Of a stretch of 64,000 nt of DNA, positions 16,808-26,694 are shown piece by piece. Each line of letters begins with the position of its first letter. Position 1 is the stretch's first letter. The DNA comes from Synechococcales cyanobacterium GL140_1_metabat_312 (lineage in GTDB: Bacteria; Cyanobacteriota; Cyanobacteriia; Leptolyngbyales; Leptolyngbyaceae), in NCBI GenBank assembly GCA_025351345.1, contig JANXWB010000010.1, positions 86,330-150,329 of the forward strand, written 5' to 3'. The translations under genes and the position numbers were made by a program. The notes beneath the pieces were generated by a model that had not been told where the DNA came from, ran no database searches, and worked only from the letters and a program-made list of their open reading frames with translations.

Positions 16808-18597
16808 TTACGATAGACCTCATCAATATTCCACAATCCCCAAAAGGGAAGACCATTATAATTCAAACCTTGAATGTCTTTTCGCACAACCATAAACGCC
16901 CGATCGTTCACCAAATGAATAAGAGGTAATTCTTCTTGAATCAATTGCTGAAATTCACTGTAAATTTTCCGTCGCTTTTCAGGTTCAAATTCCCGCGCAC
17001 CTTCTCGAAAGAGCCGATCGATCTCTACTTCAAAGGGTTTCGGAGCATAGTCCTTAATTTCGGGCTGTCCTGCCTGTTGTTTAAGATTGAAAGAATGGGA
17101 ACCCCCACTACTCAGCCAAAGGTTAGACACCAAATGCGGTTCAACTCCGCCCTCAAAGCCAATCATATGGGTATCCCATTCACGGGAATCATTGATTTTG
17201 CCCACCAGAACACTAAAATTAATCGCCTGAAAATTCAGCTTTATACCGATTTTTTTTAAGTCTTGTTGAACTTGGGAACCGATCGCAACGCGCACCAGAT
17301 TATTTGCATTGGTAATCAGATCAAACTCCACTCGATCGCCCCGATCGTCAAAGAGTTCACCTTTATCATTATATTTAAATCCTGCATCAGTCAAAAGTTT
17401 TCGGGCTTTGTCTAGATTATAAGGATACGTCTTTAGTCCTTGTTCAGGTGAGAGAAAGAATGGGCTTTGGACCGAAATTGGAGAATTTTGAACTACACCC
17501 ACACCGCGAAAAATATTTGTATTAATGCGTTCTTTATCAATACTGAAAGCGATCGCTTGGCGAAAGGATTTCATATTGAACCAGCGGGACTTTTTCACCT
17601 CAACAAATGGCTTGCCACTGGCATCTTTTGCAGTACTAAGATTAAATACAAACTGCAATACTCCTGACCACGGCCCACCATCTAAAACTTGGAAATTTCC
17701 CCGTTTTTCTTCTTGTTTGAGCAATGCATAATATTCTGCTTTTAAAGGCCGTGAGTCACCCATTACATCTAGATCGCCCGATCGGAATTTCATCAATTGA
17801 GTATCTTGATTTTCAATTACTTGCCAAATTATCCGATCGAATTTCGGTAATGCTTTCCCATCAATATCTTTACGCCAGTAGTAAGGATTACGTTTATAGA
17901 TAACCCGTTGACCAGTGATATAACTCTCGATTTGATAGGGACCATTCACAACTAAATCATTTGGAGGCGTATCTGTGCCCCAATAACTAATAAATTTAGG
18001 ATTGCCTTTGCTATCAAATGTTTTAACCAACGGCTCTAACTTATGTTTTGGAAGAATGGCAACAGAACCCGTCCGACCGCCTGTAGTGGTATGTAAAAAC
18101 GGTGAAAATGGTTCGGGAAAGATAAACTCAATGCGCCGATCGTCCAATTTACGAACTTTAGGAAACTCGCCTTTATCGCCCACTCTAATTTGATCTTTAG
18201 CTTCGATCGGAATCTTAGGATTGAATACAATATCATTATAAGTAAACACCACATCATCAGCATTCAAATCAGCGCCATCGGACCATTTGAGATCAGGTCG
18301 CAATGTGAATATAACTTGTTTACGATCGGTAGAAAATTCCCATTTCTCTGCCAATCCCGGCTCAACCTCACCCGTCGCGCCATTCTCACGGGTCAAGCCT
18401 TCATGACTAAACAAAAACACATTAGGAACTGATGCACTGTTAGCGTAATTGAATGTTTTGGGGTCTGTTGGAGTCAGAAGATGAAGAGTATTGGTTTGAT
18501 TGGGGCGATTGGTCGATCGGCATGAAAGCAATACGATCGACAATAGGAGTGCTACTACCACCGATCGGCTCATCCAAGGCATTCGTTTCCCCATCAT
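16804..18597 (-). CDS. ABC transporter substrate-binding lipoprotein, family 5
   Basis: 597 residues. The lipoprotein signal has its lipobox at VLLSC (Cys ~26), followed by the SBP_bac_5 pattern: EKWEFSTDRKQVIFTLRPDLKW, SDGADLNADDVVFTYNDIVF, VVNGPYQIESY and SFRQAIAFSIDKERIN. It would bind peptide-like or metal-complex ligands in the periplasm. It is a tandem paralogue of the gene at 18637-20442: both share the TFTLRPDLKWSDG, KRNPYYWRKD and KIYxEFQQ segments. The ATGA overlap with larB couples the two genes. No permease or ATPase lies nearby, so it must use a transporter encoded elsewhere. Confidence 0.9.
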   Translation of the reverse strand: MMGKRMPWMSRSVVVALLLSIVLLSCRSTNRPNQTNTLHLLTPTDPKTFNYANSASVPNVFLFSHEGLTRENGATGEVEPGLAEKWEFSTDRKQVIFTLRPDLKWSDGADLNADDVVFTYNDIVFNPKIPIEAKDQIRVGDKGEFPKVRKLDDRRIEFIFPEPFSPFLHTTTGGRTGSVAILPKHKLEPLVKTFDSKGNPKFISYWGTDTPPNDLVVNGPYQIESYITGQRVIYKRNPYYWRKDIDGKALPKFDRIIWQVIENQDTQLMKFRSGDLDVMGDSRPLKAEYYALLKQEEKRGNFQVLDGGPWSGVLQFVFNLSTAKDASGKPFVEVKKSRWFNMKSFRQAIAFSIDKERINTNIFRGVGVVQNSPISVQSPFFLSPEQGLKTYPYNLDKARKLLTDAGFKYNDKGELFDDRGDRVEFDLITNANNLVRVAIGSQVQQDLKKIGIKLNFQAINFSVLVGKINDSREWDTHMIGFEGGVEPHLVSNLWLSSGGSHSFNLKQQAGQPEIKDYAPKPFEVEIDRLFREGAREFEPEKRRKIYSEFQQLIQEELPLIHLVNDRAFMVVRKDIQGLNYNGLPFWGLWNIDEVYRK

Positions 18598-18636
18598 TTC
18601 ACTCCAATTCCATAACTCATCACCCCATCTAACCCC

Positions 18637-20442
18637 TTAATCTGCCGTATTTAACTCATGGAGATTCCACAGCGCATCACCACCCTCAGGGTATTGAATC
18701 CCTTTAATCCGATCGCGAGTCGCAGCCATAATTCGGGCATTCACTAAATAAATAAATGGCACTTGTTCTTGAGCGATTTGCTGAAACTCGTTGTAAATCA
18801 ATTTGCGTTTCACTTCATCCATTTCCTGAGAGCCTTTAATATACAAATCCTCAATCTTCTTTTCCCAATCTGAAACTACACGACCTTCCAATTGCGACGA
18901 CTCAGCGGACGGTTTACGATTGAACTGATGGGATTGTGCGTCAGTCAACCAAATGTTACTCCCACCGTGAGGATCAGGCCCGCCACTTCCAAAGCCCATG
19001 AGTATCGCTTCCCAATCCATTGCACTCTCCATTTTTTCTATCAATACCCCAAAGGCTATTTGATTAAGGGAAACTTCCATTCCAATTTTGCCCAGATCTT
19101 GTTTGATTTGAGCGACCATTTTAGCGCGGAGTGCATTTTCAGCATTAGTCGCTATTGTAAATTTCACCCGATTTCCATCTGCATCCAACAATTCATTCTT
19201 ATCATTGTAAACAAAGCCTGTGTTCTTCAATAATTCTTTGGCTTTCTCGGGATTATACGCATAGGTTTTGAGACCTTTTTCAGGAGATAAATAAAATGGG
19301 CTGAGGGTCGGGATACTGGAATGAACCCGATCGCCAATACCCCGATAAAGATTATTAACCATCCGATCGAGATCTAAGGCATAAGCGATCGCTTGCCTAA
19401 ATTCTACTTTGTTAAACCATTTAGATTTAATCGGATCAATCAACGGTTTACCATTGCGAGTCCCTTTGTTTAAATTGAATGTGAGGTAGTTAAATCCCTG
19501 ACGCAATCCACCCACTTGAACTGTAAATTTACCGCGTTTTTCTTCAGACTTAAGTAAGCCAAAGTCTTCAGGACGAATAGGTTCAACCAAATCAGGACCG
19601 CCCGATCGGAATTGCATCATAGAAGTATCTTGGTTATCTACAGACTTCCACACAATCCGATCGATGTAGGGCATTGCACCCCCTTTAGCATCTTTACGCC
19701 AATAGTAAGGATTCTTCTTAAACGTCAGACGTTGATTTGGAACATAGTTCTCAAACGTATACATTCCACTACACACAATATCTTTTGGCGGAGTCCCAAT
19801 TCCCCAAGTAGACATGAATTCTAATTTGCCATCTTTTTTGTTTTTAACAGTAGATTCTAGAATATGTTTTGGCAAAATCGGCGCAGAACCCATTTGACGA
19901 AGTAAGGGCGCAAAAGATTCAGGTGAAATAATAGCAATACGCCGATCGTCTAGCTTTTTCACCGCCGGAAATTTCTTGTCTTTACCAATCCGAAAAGTAT
20001 CTTGAGCGTCGCTGGGAATGTCAGGATTAAAGAAAATATTTTGGAATGTAAATACTACATCATCGGCAGTGAGTGGTTTACCATCAGACCATTTCAGATC
20101 AGGGCGCAGGGTGAAGGTGATAGTGCGACGATCGGGCGAGAATTCCCATTTTTCTGCCAATGCTGATTCCAGTTCCTTAGTAATGCCATTTTCACCAATC
20201 AAACTCTCGTGAGTGTAAGCATAGACAATCGGAATTTCATTGGCTAGGGCGGGATTAAACGTTTTAGGATTTCCGAGTTGAGCCAGAACAATTTGCGATT
20301 TTGGCGTAATGCTATTTGGATTGCAGGCCACAAGTTGAAAGGTGAGACCCAAGACAATAAGGATTCCCGCGAGAAATTTAACCGATCGGCCCCTGATGAG
20401 TTTGAGGAGTGGGATTTGACGCAGGAAGGTTCTCATTGCCAT
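18637..20442 (-). CDS. ABC transporter substrate-binding lipoprotein, family 5 (tandem paralogue)
   Basis: About 601 residues from the ATG at 20442 (alternatives 20436 and 20496; no clear RBS at any). Lipoprotein signal FLAGILIVLGLTFQLVAC. SBP_bac_5 signatures: AEKWEFSPDRRTITFTLRPD, SDGKPLTADDVVFTFQNIFF, ICSGMYTFENYVPNQRLTF-type segment and FRQAIAYALDLDRMVNNLYR. It is a clear tandem duplicate of the gene at 16804-18597, same strand, 39 bp apart, so the two probably share a transcript that also includes larB. A C-run palindromic repeat lies just upstream. The ligand is unknown. Confidence 0.88.
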   Translation of the reverse strand: MAMRTFLRQIPLLKLIRGRSVKFLAGILIVLGLTFQLVACNPNSITPKSQIVLAQLGNPKTFNPALANEIPIVYAYTHESLIGENGITKELESALAEKWEFSPDRRTITFTLRPDLKWSDGKPLTADDVVFTFQNIFFNPDIPSDAQDTFRIGKDKKFPAVKKLDDRRIAIISPESFAPLLRQMGSAPILPKHILESTVKNKKDGKLEFMSTWGIGTPPKDIVCSGMYTFENYVPNQRLTFKKNPYYWRKDAKGGAMPYIDRIVWKSVDNQDTSMMQFRSGGPDLVEPIRPEDFGLLKSEEKRGKFTVQVGGLRQGFNYLTFNLNKGTRNGKPLIDPIKSKWFNKVEFRQAIAYALDLDRMVNNLYRGIGDRVHSSIPTLSPFYLSPEKGLKTYAYNPEKAKELLKNTGFVYNDKNELLDADGNRVKFTIATNAENALRAKMVAQIKQDLGKIGMEVSLNQIAFGVLIEKMESAMDWEAILMGFGSGGPDPHGGSNIWLTDAQSHQFNRKPSAESSQLEGRVVSDWEKKIEDLYIKGSQEMDEVKRKLIYNEFQQIAQEQVPFIYLVNARIMAATRDRIKGIQYPEGGDALWNLHELNTAD

Positions 20443-20485
20443 TTTAAATTTTAGAGTTGGAGATTGCGGGTTCTGCCACGGAGAC

Positions 20486-20537
20486 GATCCCCCCAAATCC
20501 CCCTTGTGAAGGGGGACTAAGAAATTAAGAGGGGGAT
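20486..20537. repeat. Dispersed palindromic repeat (CCCCCTT / AAGGGGG)
   Basis: CCCCCTT (20499-20505) pairs with AAGGGGG (20509-20515) around GTG. An outer GATCCCCCC (from 20486) and a later AGAGGGGGATA form a second nested pairing. The core resembles the palindrome at 1576-1606. It lies between the solute-binding gene and the glutathione peroxidase gene, both on the minus strand. Confidence 0.55.
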
Positions 20538-20562
20538 AAAGAAGATAGCTAGAGAGATATCC

Positions 20563-21036
20563 TTACTTGGCCAACTCAGCCTCGATCGTCTGCGCCAAGC
20601 TCGCTGGAGTCGCACTACTAGGATAACGACCTATTACTTCGCCTTTTTTGTTTACCAAGAACTTCTCAAAATTCCACTTCACATCTCCAGCCGGGGTAGT
20701 GGTGGTCAATTCAGCATAAAGCGGATGTTTGCTAGCACCCAACACCTTTACCTTGTCAAACATGTCAAACGTCACGCCATAACTGGTTTCGCAAAACGTC
20801 GCGATTTTTTCATTACTATCCGGCTCCTGGGCACCGAAGTCATTACAGGGAAAGCCTAAGACCTTCAGCCCCTTTGCCCCATACTCTTTATTTAAAGCTT
20901 CCAATCCGCTGTACTGGCCCGTATACCCGCAGTAAGACGCAACGTTGACACAGAGTAAAACATTTCCAGCGTAATCAGAGAGCATTTTGTCTTCACCTGT
21001 AATGGTTTTGACGGCGATGTTAGAAATATTCGGCAT
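20563..21036 (-). CDS. Glutathione peroxidase (cysteine type)
   Basis: 157 residues from the ATG at 21036; an in-frame ATG at 21063 would add 9 residues, and neither has a clear RBS. GPX family motifs: NVASYCGYTGQYSGLEALNK with the peroxidatic cysteine in place of selenocysteine, VLGFPCNDFGAQEPDSNEKI with the conserved Gln and second cysteine, and VKWNFEKFLVNKKGEVIGRY with the catalytic Trp and Asn. Bacterial Cys-GPX proteins reduce lipid and hydrogen peroxides using thioredoxin or NADPH-linked donors. It stands alone on its strand. Confidence 0.93.
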   Translation of the reverse strand: MPNISNIAVKTITGEDKMLSDYAGNVLLCVNVASYCGYTGQYSGLEALNKEYGAKGLKVLGFPCNDFGAQEPDSNEKIATFCETSYGVTFDMFDKVKVLGASKHPLYAELTTTTPAGDVKWNFEKFLVNKKGEVIGRYPSSATPASLAQTIEAELAK

Positions 21037-21063
21037 GATTAATTCGCTTAATTCAGTGGGCAT

Positions 21064-21422
21064 TTATTCAAGGCGTAGCAGTAAACCACAGCAACACTGG
21101 CTACACCTAAACATTCTATCTGGTCTGTCGAGGCGCATTACCTCTTGCCATCCAAAATCTCAACTCTAAACCCAAAAATATCAACAGCTACCGATCGTCG
21201 CCCTTAAATTGCCCCTCAACTGGCACAGATCAAGAATTGGCCTAGTAATTGTCATATTAGCGATCGGCATCCCAGGGAAACAATAATCCAACCCCTTGAC
21301 TAGTCTGGGATGCAAAATTTCAGGACAATTCCCTCTAAACCAGTACACAAACTGGCCCATTCCCTAGGAAATACCCTCCCCTTTATCCGTAGTGAAAGAG
21401 GTGCCGAAGAAAGGAACCTACC
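21064..21422 (+). promoter_or_regulatory. Upstream region of the HetZ-related gene with a 9-bp inverted repeat
   Basis: A 360-bp divergent gap. GCATCCCAG (21267-21275) and CTGGGATGC (21305-21313) form a perfect 9-bp inverted repeat with a 29-nt spacer, about 110 nt upstream of the regulator start. The spacer contains TTGACT, a possible -35 element. AAAGGA lies about 9 nt before the ATG at 21423. The repeat could be an operator or autoregulatory site for the downstream DNA-binding protein; this is inference. Confidence 0.35.
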
Positions 21423-22625
21423 ATGAACACCACCGCAACCTTGTCCCATCCATCCACATCCTCCGTTTCCCATGAACCCATTGCGCTGACCGTTGATACC
21501 AAAAAACTAACACTGCTACTAGAAGCTGAACTCACTGAAGCCCTCGCCATCAAACCAACAACGATCACCTACAGTCTCAGCGCTCGAATTGCTGTCGAAG
21601 TTGAACGGATTTGTGAAAAGAGCGATCGGATTCAAAGATCAGGCGAATTGATCTCTTGGCGCTTGACCCTTTCTCGCCATCGCATGGACAAATGCATTCA
21701 ATATTATCACCTTGGATCGCATCGAGGCCGGGTGGAATTGCACAGTGTTCTTAGTTCCATGGTTTACCGATCGATCGCCCCCGCCCACCTTCAACTTGGA
21801 TTTCAGGGTCGTTATACCTTAATCGAAGATTTTTTACAGGGCTTCTACACGGAATCGTTGCGAGTATTCCGCCGGGAAAACCAGCTTGCACAAGACTACC
21901 AACCCAGAACTAAACTACAACTCGCAGAATACATGGCCTTCACGGAGCAATATGCCAAGCGCCGGATCAATCTCCCCGGTTGCGACAGTCAACAGCTGGT
22001 CATTCTACGCGCCAGAAGTTTTTCCAACCGCCAACCCAACGAAATTGTGGTAGACATTGAGACCGCAATGGAGTCCGCCAAAGAGGGTGAATCGGATGCC
22101 TATGGCCGATCGCCCATCATGCAAATGATCCGCGAAAAAATGGTGTCGGGCGACAACAAGGAACAGGAAGATGGGGGTTTACGCGATCGAATCATTGACG
22201 AGTTGATCAGCTATCTGAAATCCCAAAATCAACAGTCCTGCATCGACTACCTCAGTCTCAAAATGCAAGATTTGTCGGTGGCAGAAATTGAGGACATCCT
22301 CGGTATCACGCCTCGGGAACGGGACTATCTACAACAGCGGTTCAAATATTACATCGAAAAGTTTGCCCTGAATCACAATTGGGAACTGGTCCATGAATGG
22401 TTAGGTGCTGATCTCAACCATAACTTGGGCATGGGTCCACAACTCTGGATCAGCTTCTGCACCAACCTCGCTCCAGACCTACGCCAACTCTTAGATCTAA
22501 AACGGAACAACACCAAGGATAGTGACATTGCAAAGGCGATCGGTTGCACTCCAAAACAAGTCCACAAACGCTGGAGCAAACTCCTCCAATCCGCTTGGGA
22601 GACCCGCAATCAAGCAAAAGGATAG
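21423..22625 (+). CDS. HetZ-related transcriptional regulator
   Basis: 400 residues, close to HetZ in length. Features I recall from HetZ-type proteins are LHSVLSSMVYRSIAPAHLQL, TLIEDFLQGFYTESLRVFRR and LAEYMAFTEQYAKRRI, followed by a sigma-like C-terminal half (SVAEIEDILGITPRERDYLQ, then KDSDIAKAIGCTPKQVHKRW) with two helix-turn-helix segments. HetZ acts in early heterocyst differentiation in Anabaena, but relatives occur in filamentous strains without heterocysts. No hetP, patU or hetR is nearby, so a heterocyst role cannot be inferred. A strong terminator follows. The name is from memory of the family and should be checked. Confidence 0.6.
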   Translation: MNTTATLSHPSTSSVSHEPIALTVDTKKLTLLLEAELTEALAIKPTTITYSLSARIAVEVERICEKSDRIQRSGELISWRLTLSRHRMDKCIQYYHLGSHRGRVELHSVLSSMVYRSIAPAHLQLGFQGRYTLIEDFLQGFYTESLRVFRRENQLAQDYQPRTKLQLAEYMAFTEQYAKRRINLPGCDSQQLVILRARSFSNRQPNEIVVDIETAMESAKEGESDAYGRSPIMQMIREKMVSGDNKEQEDGGLRDRIIDELISYLKSQNQQSCIDYLSLKMQDLSVAEIEDILGITPRERDYLQQRFKYYIEKFALNHNWELVHEWLGADLNHNLGMGPQLWISFCTNLAPDLRQLLDLKRNNTKDSDIAKAIGCTPKQVHKRWSKLLQSAWETRNQAKG

Positions 22626-22671
22626 GAATGGAACTTTAACTCCTTTACCTCTTAGATTTCGCACATTTTTT

Positions 22672-22700
22672 AGCAGATTGATTCGTCAATCTGCTTTTTT
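22672..22700 (+). terminator. Rho-independent terminator of the HetZ-related gene
   Basis: AGCAGATTGA (22672-22681) and TCAATCTGCT (22686-22695) form a perfect 10-bp stem with a TTCG tetraloop, followed by TTTTT. Confidence 0.93.
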
Positions 22701-22718
22701 ACGATGGAGTACTGAACT

Positions 22719-22755
22719 AAAAAGACGATCGTCAGTTAAAACGATCGCCTTTTAT
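22719..22755. terminator. Terminator of infB operon (possibly bidirectional)
   Basis: AAGACGATCG (22722-22731) pairs with CGATCGCCTT (22742-22751), 10 bp with one G-U pair on the minus strand. On the minus strand the stem is followed by a T run (the A run at 22719-22722). It lies about 40 bp past the infB stop. Confidence 0.7.
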
Positions 22756-22790
22756 TGAGTTCAATTAAACTAGCGCTTTAATCTACCAAC

Positions 22791-25700
22791 TTAGTCTGAC
22801 GACTTATTGGCCAACGTACGACGCTTGGTAATCATGCGATAAGTCTCAATGATGTCACCTTCAGCCCAAGAGTTGAAGTTATCGATGCCCACACCACACT
22901 CATATCCAGCATTGACTTCTTTGGCATCTTCCTTCATCCGCTTCAGCGAATCCAGATTACCTTCAAAGACCTTGTTATTGCCACGATGGACGCGAACCTT
23001 ACAGTTCCGAATCGCCTTACCGTTCTGCACATAGCAACCCGCAACGGCACCCTTGCCCACGGAGAAGACAACTCGAACTTCCATTTGACCCAACGGTTCT
23101 TCAACCAGTTCGGGTTCAAGCAGACCTTCCATTGCCGCTTGGATATCATCCAAGAGTCCGTAGATAATGTTGTACTCTCGGACATCAACACCAGCCCGAT
23201 CGGCGGCTTGACGCGCACCAGTGGCAAGAGTTGTATTAAAACCAATCAAGACTGCTTCGGATGCCGCCGCGAGATCTACATCCGTTTCGGAAATTTCACC
23301 CGGTGCTGCAAACAAAACGCGCACTTGGACTTCACCTTGAGGCAATTGCTTCAAGGAACCCAAAATTGCTTCGACAGATCCTTGGACATCAGCTTTGAGG
23401 ACGATGTTCAATTCCTTGAGATCGCCTTCTTGCGCACGTCCAGAGATGGTATTCAAGCTGACCCGACGCGATGACATCGCCGCCATCAAACGAGATTGAC
23501 GTTTTTCATCAGCACGACTATCAGCAACCGCACGCGCTTCTTTCTCATCTTGATAGATTTGGAACTCGTCTCCGGCTGCCGGAACTTCGCCCAAGCCTAA
23601 GACTTCAACCGCAAATGATGGAGTCGCAGCTTTTACGCGCTGACCCCGATCGTCTACCATCGCCCGAACCTTACCTAAGGACGAACCTGCAACAATAATG
23701 TCGCCGACTCGGAGCGTTCCGTTCTGAACCAGAAGCGTGGCCACCGAACCTTTTCCTTTATCCAGATGGGCTTCAATCACTGTTCCACGAGCTGGACGAT
23801 CGGGGTTGGCCGTCAAGTCTTCGACTTCAGCTACCAACAGCAGCATTTCTAACAACTTATCAAGGTTGAATCCAGTCGTCGCACTGACCGGAACCATGAC
23901 GGTTTGACCACCCCAGTCTTCCGCCAACAAATCATACTGGGTCAGCTCTTGCTTAACGCGATCAGGTTGAGCGGCTTCTTTATCAACTTTATTGATGGCA
24001 ACCACAAGCGGAACGCCTGCTGCTTTCGCATGGCTAATGGCCTCAATAGTTTGGGGCTGCACACCGTCATCGGCAGCAACAACCAAAATCGCAATATCCG
24101 TAACCCGTGCGCCCCGTGCCCGCATTGCCGTGAAGGCTTCGTGACCAGGAGTATCCAGGAATACAACTTGTTGCATTACGTCGTTGTGCATAACATCAAC
24201 GTGGTATGCACCAATATGTTGGGTAATCCCACCCGCTTCACCCGCCGCGACCTTGGTCTTACGGATGGCATCAAGCAGAGAGGTTTTACCATGGTCAACG
24301 TGTCCCATGATGGTGATAACAGGTGGACGGCGGATGAGGCTGTCGGCATCGCTGAGTTCCACCATCTCGGTGACTTTGATGGCTTCGGATTTCTTCTCAG
24401 CTTTATCAACCAAGATTCCCATGTCTTCGCAAACTTGAGTCGCGGTTTTGACATCTAGGGTCTGAGTCACGGTAGCCGCGATTCCCTTCATGAACAGGTT
24501 ACGGATAATTTCGGTATCCGAAACAGCCATCATTTGCGACAGTTCTTGCACCGTCACGCTACCTGTAAGGGTAATGATTTCTGGCTTCTCCAACTTGACC
24601 GCATTCTGTTCACGCCGATCGCGGTTACGGGTAAAGCGATTGCTCCGCCCACGTCCACCGGATGGAACCACTTTACTCGTAGGCGTTGGTGCACTGGTTG
24701 TGGTAGATGTGCTTTTCGGTTTAGCAGGACGAGCCAAGGAAATAGTGACCTGTTCTGCCGACACGATCGCGTCATCATCATCAGAGATATCGATGTCGTC
24801 GTCGTCGTCGTCTTCAACCTTAACCGTTCTGCGTTTGCCTTTTGCGGCTGCCGCTTTTGCTTTCTCAGGAAACTCGCTGGTTTCTTCGTCTTCCCAGACC
24901 TTTTTACGTGCTTTTGGCGGTGTGGGTTTCGCCAACAGTTCAACTGCTGCCGACGGGGCAACGGGCCGACTTGGGCGACTTTTCAACCCAATGGGCGCAG
25001 AGCTGTCTGCCGAAATCACATCATCATCCATGTCGCTGTCATCAACCGCTTTCGGACGACGAAGCTCAACAATTTGAGGACGATTACCAGTAGAACCTTC
25101 GCTTGGACGACCATCTAACCGACGTTCACCGGGCGGTTTTCGACTCGGTGCGCCCGGAGCAGCAGGTTTACGCGGTGCGCCACTCGCAGGTGCGTTGCCA
25201 ACAGGAGCGCCACCACCTTCGGCTCCAACAGGTCGCTCAGTCTTCAAGACGGGTTTGACACCGGGAGCGCTTGGACGAGGTGGGGCTTGACGATCGCCAC
25301 TTTCACGGGGCGCACCACCTTCACGAGGAACAACAGCCCGAACTTCTTGGGTGCGAGCAGATTCGGGACGAGCTTGGGGCTTCGTGGCTGCCGGAACCGG
25401 AACCGCAGCGGGCTTAGCCTCACGTGGGGTACGAGCAGGTCGGGCTTCCGGTGGAACATTCCCAGCAGGAGCAGCCGTCTCAGAAACAGCATTTGGGTTA
25501 GCCCCTACTTCCGGCTTGGCAATCCGTGGTGGCTTGGTGGGCTGGGCGGGCTTGACCGACTCACTGGGCTTGGTGGGTTCGTTTGACTTAGGACCAGAGG
25601 CAGCGACTGGAGCCGACATCGCAGCGATCGTCGGCGGGCTTGACAACTCAGGCCGTTCCAGATTTTCTTCTGCCCGTTGAACGGGACGGCGAATTTCTAA

Positions 25701-25961
25701 TATTTGCTGTTTCTTCTGGTTAATCAAAGTTGCGTCATTCCTCGCGTCATCAGTGGGTGGAGTCGCCTTACGGGGTTGTGTCGGCTTTGGAGCCGAATAG
25801 GTTTTAGCGGCGTTGCGAATTGCCGTAGCTTCTTCTTCGGTAATGCTGCTGCTGTGGCTCTTTACGACGATTTTAATTTGGTCGCAAATAGCTAGAAGAT
25901 CACGATTTTCCAGGTCTAATTCCTTGGACAATTCATAGATTCTAAGCTTCCCATTATTCAT
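22791..25961 (-). CDS. infB: Translation initiation factor IF-2
   Basis: 1056 residues, in the long range for cyanobacterial IF-2. The N-terminal IF2_N module ([20 protein letters not shown]) is followed by a very long Pro/Ala/Arg/Lys-rich linker (~60-450) with an acidic D-run, then a second IF2_N-like region and the G domain near residue 560: [15 protein letters not shown] (G1), [10 protein letters not shown] (G2), [10 protein letters not shown] (G3) and VAINKVDK (G4). Domains II-IV follow. IF-2 recruits initiator tRNA and drives subunit joining. It is the last gene of rimP-nusA-ylxR-infB. The long linker explains several opposite-strand open frames here, which are artefacts. Confidence 0.98.
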   Translation of the reverse strand: MNNGKLRIYELSKELDLENRDLLAICDQIKIVVKSHSSSITEEEATAIRNAAKTYSAPKPTQPRKATPPTDDARNDATLINQKKQQILEIRRPVQRAEENLERPELSSPPTIAAMSAPVAASGPKSNEPTKPSESVKPAQPTKPPRIAKPEVGANPNAVSETAAPAGNVPPEARPARTPREAKPAAVPVPAATKPQARPESARTQEVRAVVPREGGAPRESGDRQAPPRPSAPGVKPVLKTERPVGAEGGGAPVGNAPASGAPRKPAAPGAPSRKPPGERRLDGRPSEGSTGNRPQIVELRRPKAVDDSDMDDDVISADSSAPIGLKSRPSRPVAPSAAVELLAKPTPPKARKKVWEDEETSEFPEKAKAAAAKGKRRTVKVEDDDDDDIDISDDDDAIVSAEQVTISLARPAKPKSTSTTTSAPTPTSKVVPSGGRGRSNRFTRNRDRREQNAVKLEKPEIITLTGSVTVQELSQMMAVSDTEIIRNLFMKGIAATVTQTLDVKTATQVCEDMGILVDKAEKKSEAIKVTEMVELSDADSLIRRPPVITIMGHVDHGKTSLLDAIRKTKVAAGEAGGITQHIGAYHVDVMHNDVMQQVVFLDTPGHEAFTAMRARGARVTDIAILVVAADDGVQPQTIEAISHAKAAGVPLVVAINKVDKEAAQPDRVKQELTQYDLLAEDWGGQTVMVPVSATTGFNLDKLLEMLLLVAEVEDLTANPDRPARGTVIEAHLDKGKGSVATLLVQNGTLRVGDIIVAGSSLGKVRAMVDDRGQRVKAATPSFAVEVLGLGEVPAAGDEFQIYQDEKEARAVADSRADEKRQSRLMAAMSSRRVSLNTISGRAQEGDLKELNIVLKADVQGSVEAILGSLKQLPQGEVQVRVLFAAPGEISETDVDLAAASEAVLIGFNTTLATGARQAADRAGVDVREYNIIYGLLDDIQAAMEGLLEPELVEEPLGQMEVRVVFSVGKGAVAGCYVQNGKAIRNCKVRVHRGNNKVFEGNLDSLKRMKEDAKEVNAGYECGVGIDNFNSWAEGDIIETYRMITKRRTLANKSSD

Positions 25962-26304
25962 GCTGATTAAGTCCTCTTAGCAAGTGAGATGGTGTTACAT
26001 AAGTTATTTCGCCTTCTGTTGTTTTGACTAAAACGACGTGCAAGTAAAAGAGAGATCACATTCATGATTCTTTTTCGACAGGACTAATCTCGGGTGAGAT
26101 CAATCGTCTCTACCTGCACTGAGGCTCCCGAAAAGAGCACTTCAGGTCATCAAGCAAAAGATTGGTCGGTGAGATGGGACGATAAATCTGTAGATTCTTC
26201 GCCTGTGTCGAGCATTATACAACACAATGCCTTGGCTGATTAGCCCCCGATCGTCCTATGACGGGCAGATTTCACGGTTAGTGCATGCACTAATAACGCT
26301 GGGA
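25962..26304 (-). other. infB-ylxR intergenic region with a 16-bp perfect palindrome
   Basis: A 343-bp gap inside the operon, unusually long between ylxR and infB. TTAGTGCATGCACTAA (26278-26293) is a perfect 16-bp palindrome just after the ylxR stop. It lacks a T-run and could be a protein-binding site or an mRNA-processing hairpin. An infB-specific promoter may lie in this gap; none can be assigned. No coding potential was seen. Confidence 0.4.
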
Positions 26305-26589
26305 TCAGTGTTCCTTATAAACTGACGCCGAAATCTCAGATTGGTCAGTCATTAACGTTTTCTTAAGAGTTTGATATAAATCTTTTGGAACAGCCGTTTT
26401 AAGGGAACGACTAAGGCGGTCTTTTTTTTCGGCAACGAGTAGACACTTCTCAGTTTGACAGACATAAGCCGATCGCCCCATGCCGTAATTGATAGATATT
26501 TCTCTATTATGTAATCTCACTACACGCCAGAACTCTGATTTATCAGCAAGGCGGCGGCAGCTAATACAACACCGTTGATTGATGGTCAT
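26305..26589 (-). CDS. ylxR: YlxR family RNA-binding protein (DUF448)
   Basis: 94 residues. The N-terminus has QRCCISCRRLADKSEFWRVV, the RxCxxCR signature of the YlxR fold, followed by GRSAYVCQTEKCLLVAEKKD, the GRxAYxC motif. YlxR proteins bind RNA or nucleoid targets and are almost always found between nusA and infB, as here. In other bacteria the family has been linked to RNase P and transcription modulation. No odd features beyond the long gap to infB. Confidence 0.92.
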   Translation of the reverse strand: MTINQRCCISCRRLADKSEFWRVVRLHNREISINYGMGRSAYVCQTEKCLLVAEKKDRLSRSLKTAVPKDLYQTLKKTLMTDQSEISASVYKEH

Positions 26590-26694
26590 AGCTTAAATGA
26601 TCATAACAATATTTTTTAACTAAGGATCAAGAGCGCAATCCAACTTGGGCGACGCTCTTGACGATCGATCAAAGATCAAAGGTTAGCTGCGCAA

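Noticed and set aside
22849-25895. Many long open frames on the plus strand opposite infB (for example 23904-24458 and 24490-25077)
   Set aside because: They are complements of the conserved IF-2 reading frame, have no family motifs and poor RBS, and arise from biased codon use in the GC-rich linker and G domain.
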